NCBI GenBank assembly: GCA_937998875.1
Contig: CALLBO010000009.1
Span: forward strand, 1-64,000
Length of the DNA: 64,000 bases
Source: an uncultured Granulosicoccaceae bacterium
GTDB taxonomy: Bacteria; Pseudomonadota; Gammaproteobacteria; Granulosicoccales; Granulosicoccaceae
Direction of reading: 5' to 3'
Below, one piece after another: positions 62,430 to 64,000 of the stretch (the stretch's first letter is position 1; the number at the start of each line of letters is the position of its first letter). Below the pieces are notes generated by a model. That model worked only from the letters and a program-made list of their open reading frames with translations. It was not told the origin of the DNA and did not search any database. A program made the translations under genes and the position numbers.

Positions 62430-62685
62430 AGTTATTCCTGATTTCCATCTGACCTGATTTTCAACAGGCCGGTAACCCGTCCGGTAACGAACAAGGTAGC
62501 TCGTTGACTGCAGATTTCGCCAACTTTCTACTGTTTAGAGCCGGACGGTCAAATTTAGTTCTTTTTACTGCCTTAATGATTACTGTCTTAACTCCGGCAA
62601 TTCTAGCACTCCGGTGATAATTCGCTGCCGTTTGATTTTATATTAGAACGGTCAGGACGTTACAACCCGTTGATCCTGTAGCCGC

Positions 62686-63690
62686 TCAACCCCGGGGATG
62701 ATGTTCAGTGTGCAGCTCTTTCAGTCGCTCAGTCGCGACGTGAGTGTAAATTTGTGTTGTTGAAATACTGCTGTGACCCAGGAGTAGCTGCACGACGCGC
62801 AAATCTGCATCGTTGTTTACCAGGTGTGTTGCAAACGCATGACGCAATGTATGAGGCGACAATTCCTGACGAATATCTGCATCCAGAGCATACTTTTTCA
62901 CCCGATACCAGAACGCCTGTCTTGTAAGTCCGGTGCCGCGACGTGTCACAAAAACGTGATCACAACCGGTTTGTCGCTTTAATAATGTATCTCTGCCCCA
63001 CTGCAAATACTGCTCCAGGTATTCAAGTGCAATATCTCCGACCGGCAGCAGTCGTTCTTTGTTGCCTTTACCGTTTACTTTCAATACACCAGCGGTTCGA
63101 TTTAGCTGCGGCAATGTTAATGCGATCAACTCACTCACTCGCAGACCACTGGAATAGGTCAACTCAAGCATCGCTTTGTCACGTATGCCCTCCGGTGATT
63201 CCAAATCTGGTGCGAGCAACAATTTCTCTATCTGAACTTCGCTGAGCGATATCGGCAGTGGTCGCCCTGCTTTAGGTGCTTCTACCAGTGCAGTGGGATC
63301 TATATCTATCAACCCCTCACGCGCTAACAACGTATAGAAACGTTTAAGGCTCGACAAAAATCTCGCTGTGGTTCTTGTACTCGCACCTTCACTGACTCGT
63401 TTTGCGAGATAGGCAAGGATGTGCTCTGTGCCTGCGTTATCAAGTGTGACTTCATCGGGCAATATCGACCCGGCAAATAGTTTGACATCACTTGAATAAG
63501 ATTCGATGGTATTTTCGCTCAAACCTCGCTCAAGCCACAAATAGTGTCTGAATCGCTCCATGAGATCGAGGTTTCGCCTGGAAAGCGAATCAGATTGCGT
63601 TTGCGTTGAAGCCAAATTGTCACACCGGATAGACACCTGAGTATAATCAGGGATAGCAGAGCCCATTACCATTGCATGACTTACACACAT
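62686..63690 (-). CDS. xerD: Tyrosine recombinase XerD
   Basis: A protein of up to 334 residues that resolves chromosome dimers at dif with XerC and FtsK. The N-terminal SAM-like domain begins near FRHYLWLERGLSENTIESY, and the catalytic residues are in SSGLRVSELIALT (Arg), HTLRHAFATH (His, Arg), LGHSSISTTQIYTHV (His and the Tyr nucleophile) and the Lys hairpin GNKERLLP. Family members are about 298 residues, so the first 30-40 residues here may be untranslated; in-frame ATGs lie at 63672, 63666 and 63561. The ribosome-binding site does not decide. Confidence 0.9.
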   Translation of the reverse strand: MCVSHAMVMGSAIPDYTQVSIRCDNLASTQTQSDSLSRRNLDLMERFRHYLWLERGLSENTIESYSSDVKLFAGSILPDEVTLDNAGTEHILAYLAKRVSEGASTRTTARFLSSLKRFYTLLAREGLIDIDPTALVEAPKAGRPLPISLSEVQIEKLLLAPDLESPEGIRDKAMLELTYSSGLRVSELIALTLPQLNRTAGVLKVNGKGNKERLLPVGDIALEYLEQYLQWGRDTLLKRQTGCDHVFVTRRGTGLTRQAFWYRVKKYALDADIRQELSPHTLRHAFATHLVNNDADLRVVQLLLGHSSISTTQIYTHVATERLKELHTEHHPRG

Positions 63691-63789
63691 TAAAAATTCA
63701 CTGCGGTTGCATCACCCCCCAAAAAACAATTAGAAACAATCCGGTAATCAACATAACCCGTTATTTCAACGTAACAATGTGAACAGGCA

Positions 63790-64000
63790 ATGCCACAGAA
63801 AAATCAACCAGGCAGCAAATTGCATAGCAACGAAAATACAAACACCAGCGCTTTGACCGTTGACGAGGCAAGATCTGCAATTTTGAGTTCAATAGAGCGC
63901 ACGACTCTCATAGAAACAATCCAAATCACCGCAGCAGTTGGTCGAACTATCGCCGCAGAACAAGTAGCTAAAATAGCCATACCTCCTTTCAGAAACTCCG
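63790..64000 (+). CDS. moeA: Molybdopterin molybdenumtransferase MoeA, N-terminal part (cut by window edge)
   Basis: The first 70 codons of a gene running off the right edge. After a polar N-terminus of about 20 residues the sequence LTVDEARSAILSS and AVGRTIAAEQVAKI, ending IPPFRNS, matches the start of MoeA domain I, which inserts molybdenum into adenylated molybdopterin. The gene diverges from xerD. The rest of the protein is not visible. Confidence 0.8.
   Translation, partial: MPQKNQPGSKLHSNENTNTSALTVDEARSAILSSIERTTLIETIQITAAVGRTIAAEQVAKIAIPPFRNS

Noticed and set aside
1..64000. CRISPR array, prophage or intact insertion sequence
   Set aside because: No spaced direct repeats, phage structural genes or complete transposase were seen; the only mobile DNA is the two short elements.

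Overview
The window is a stretch of ordinary chromosome from a Gram-negative, free-living gammaproteobacterium with roughly balanced base composition. The basis is gene content and order. The core genes ttcA, recR, ybaB and dnaX are followed by the SRP RNA gene, and xerD lies next to dsbC. The window also carries hslO, rluB, truD with djlA, an AcpH-type hydrolase, ppk and a complete phoBR-pstSCAB-phoU locus. I cannot name the genus. There are many lipoproteins and secreted proteins, no phage genes, no CRISPR array and no intact insertion sequence.

Layout. 1-7.7 kb: the end of an SGNH hydrolase, an RNB ribonuclease, a sirtuin, an acyltransferase, an RraA-like aldolase, a secreted esterase with four DGDGWGWNG repeats and a glyoxalase-like protein. 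7.8-13.8 kb: a 973-residue DUF937/coiled-coil/OmpA protein, polyphosphate kinase and an ACP phosphodiesterase. 13.9-20.5 kb, plus strand: a ThiF/MoeB-like enzyme, a HAD hydrolase and an acyl-CoA dehydrogenase, then a small accessory cluster of a PhyH-type dioxygenase, an epimerase-aminotransferase fusion and a glycosyltransferase. 20.5-27.3 kb: a short mobile element (MITE-like), a zinc-ribbon membrane protein, two lipoproteins (one with a GlyGly-CTERM tail), a DUF2157/GDYXXLXY pair and a second DGDGWGWNG-repeat protein. 27.3-37.2 kb: a SET-domain methyltransferase, a HupE-like metal permease with an anchored partner, Hsp33, several proteins of unknown role, a beta-helix lipoprotein with no usual start codon, a second copy of the mobile element and a kinase fused to a PDZ domain.

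37.3-42.0 kb is a minus-strand informational block (ttcA, recR, ybaB, dnaX, ffs). 42.3-50.2 kb is the phosphate regulon: the PhoB/PhoR two-component system, a Pho box with a -10 hexamer before pstS, a terminator between pstS and pstC, then pstC-pstA-pstB-phoU. Polyphosphate kinase at 11-13 kb ties into the same phosphate economy. 50.2-55.9 kb: dgkA, an EAL protein with a TIR-like N-terminus, and a tightly coupled three-gene operon (decarboxylating dehydrogenase, Gfo/Idh/MocA oxidoreductase, lactonase-like metallo-hydrolase) that looks catabolic. 56-64 kb: a DUF1820 protein, tRNA-Ser(GGA), rluB, moaB, a repeat-rich lipoprotein, djlA-truD, a YdcH-like protein, dsbC, xerD and the start of moeA.

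No single unmistakably new system is present. The features most worth a second look are the kinase-PDZ fusion, the epimerase-aminotransferase fusion cluster, the EAL protein and its apparently decayed paralogue, the paired 255-bp mobile elements, the DGDGWGWNG proteins and the non-canonical start of the beta-helix lipoprotein. All domain assignments were made by eye from motifs; no database search was run.
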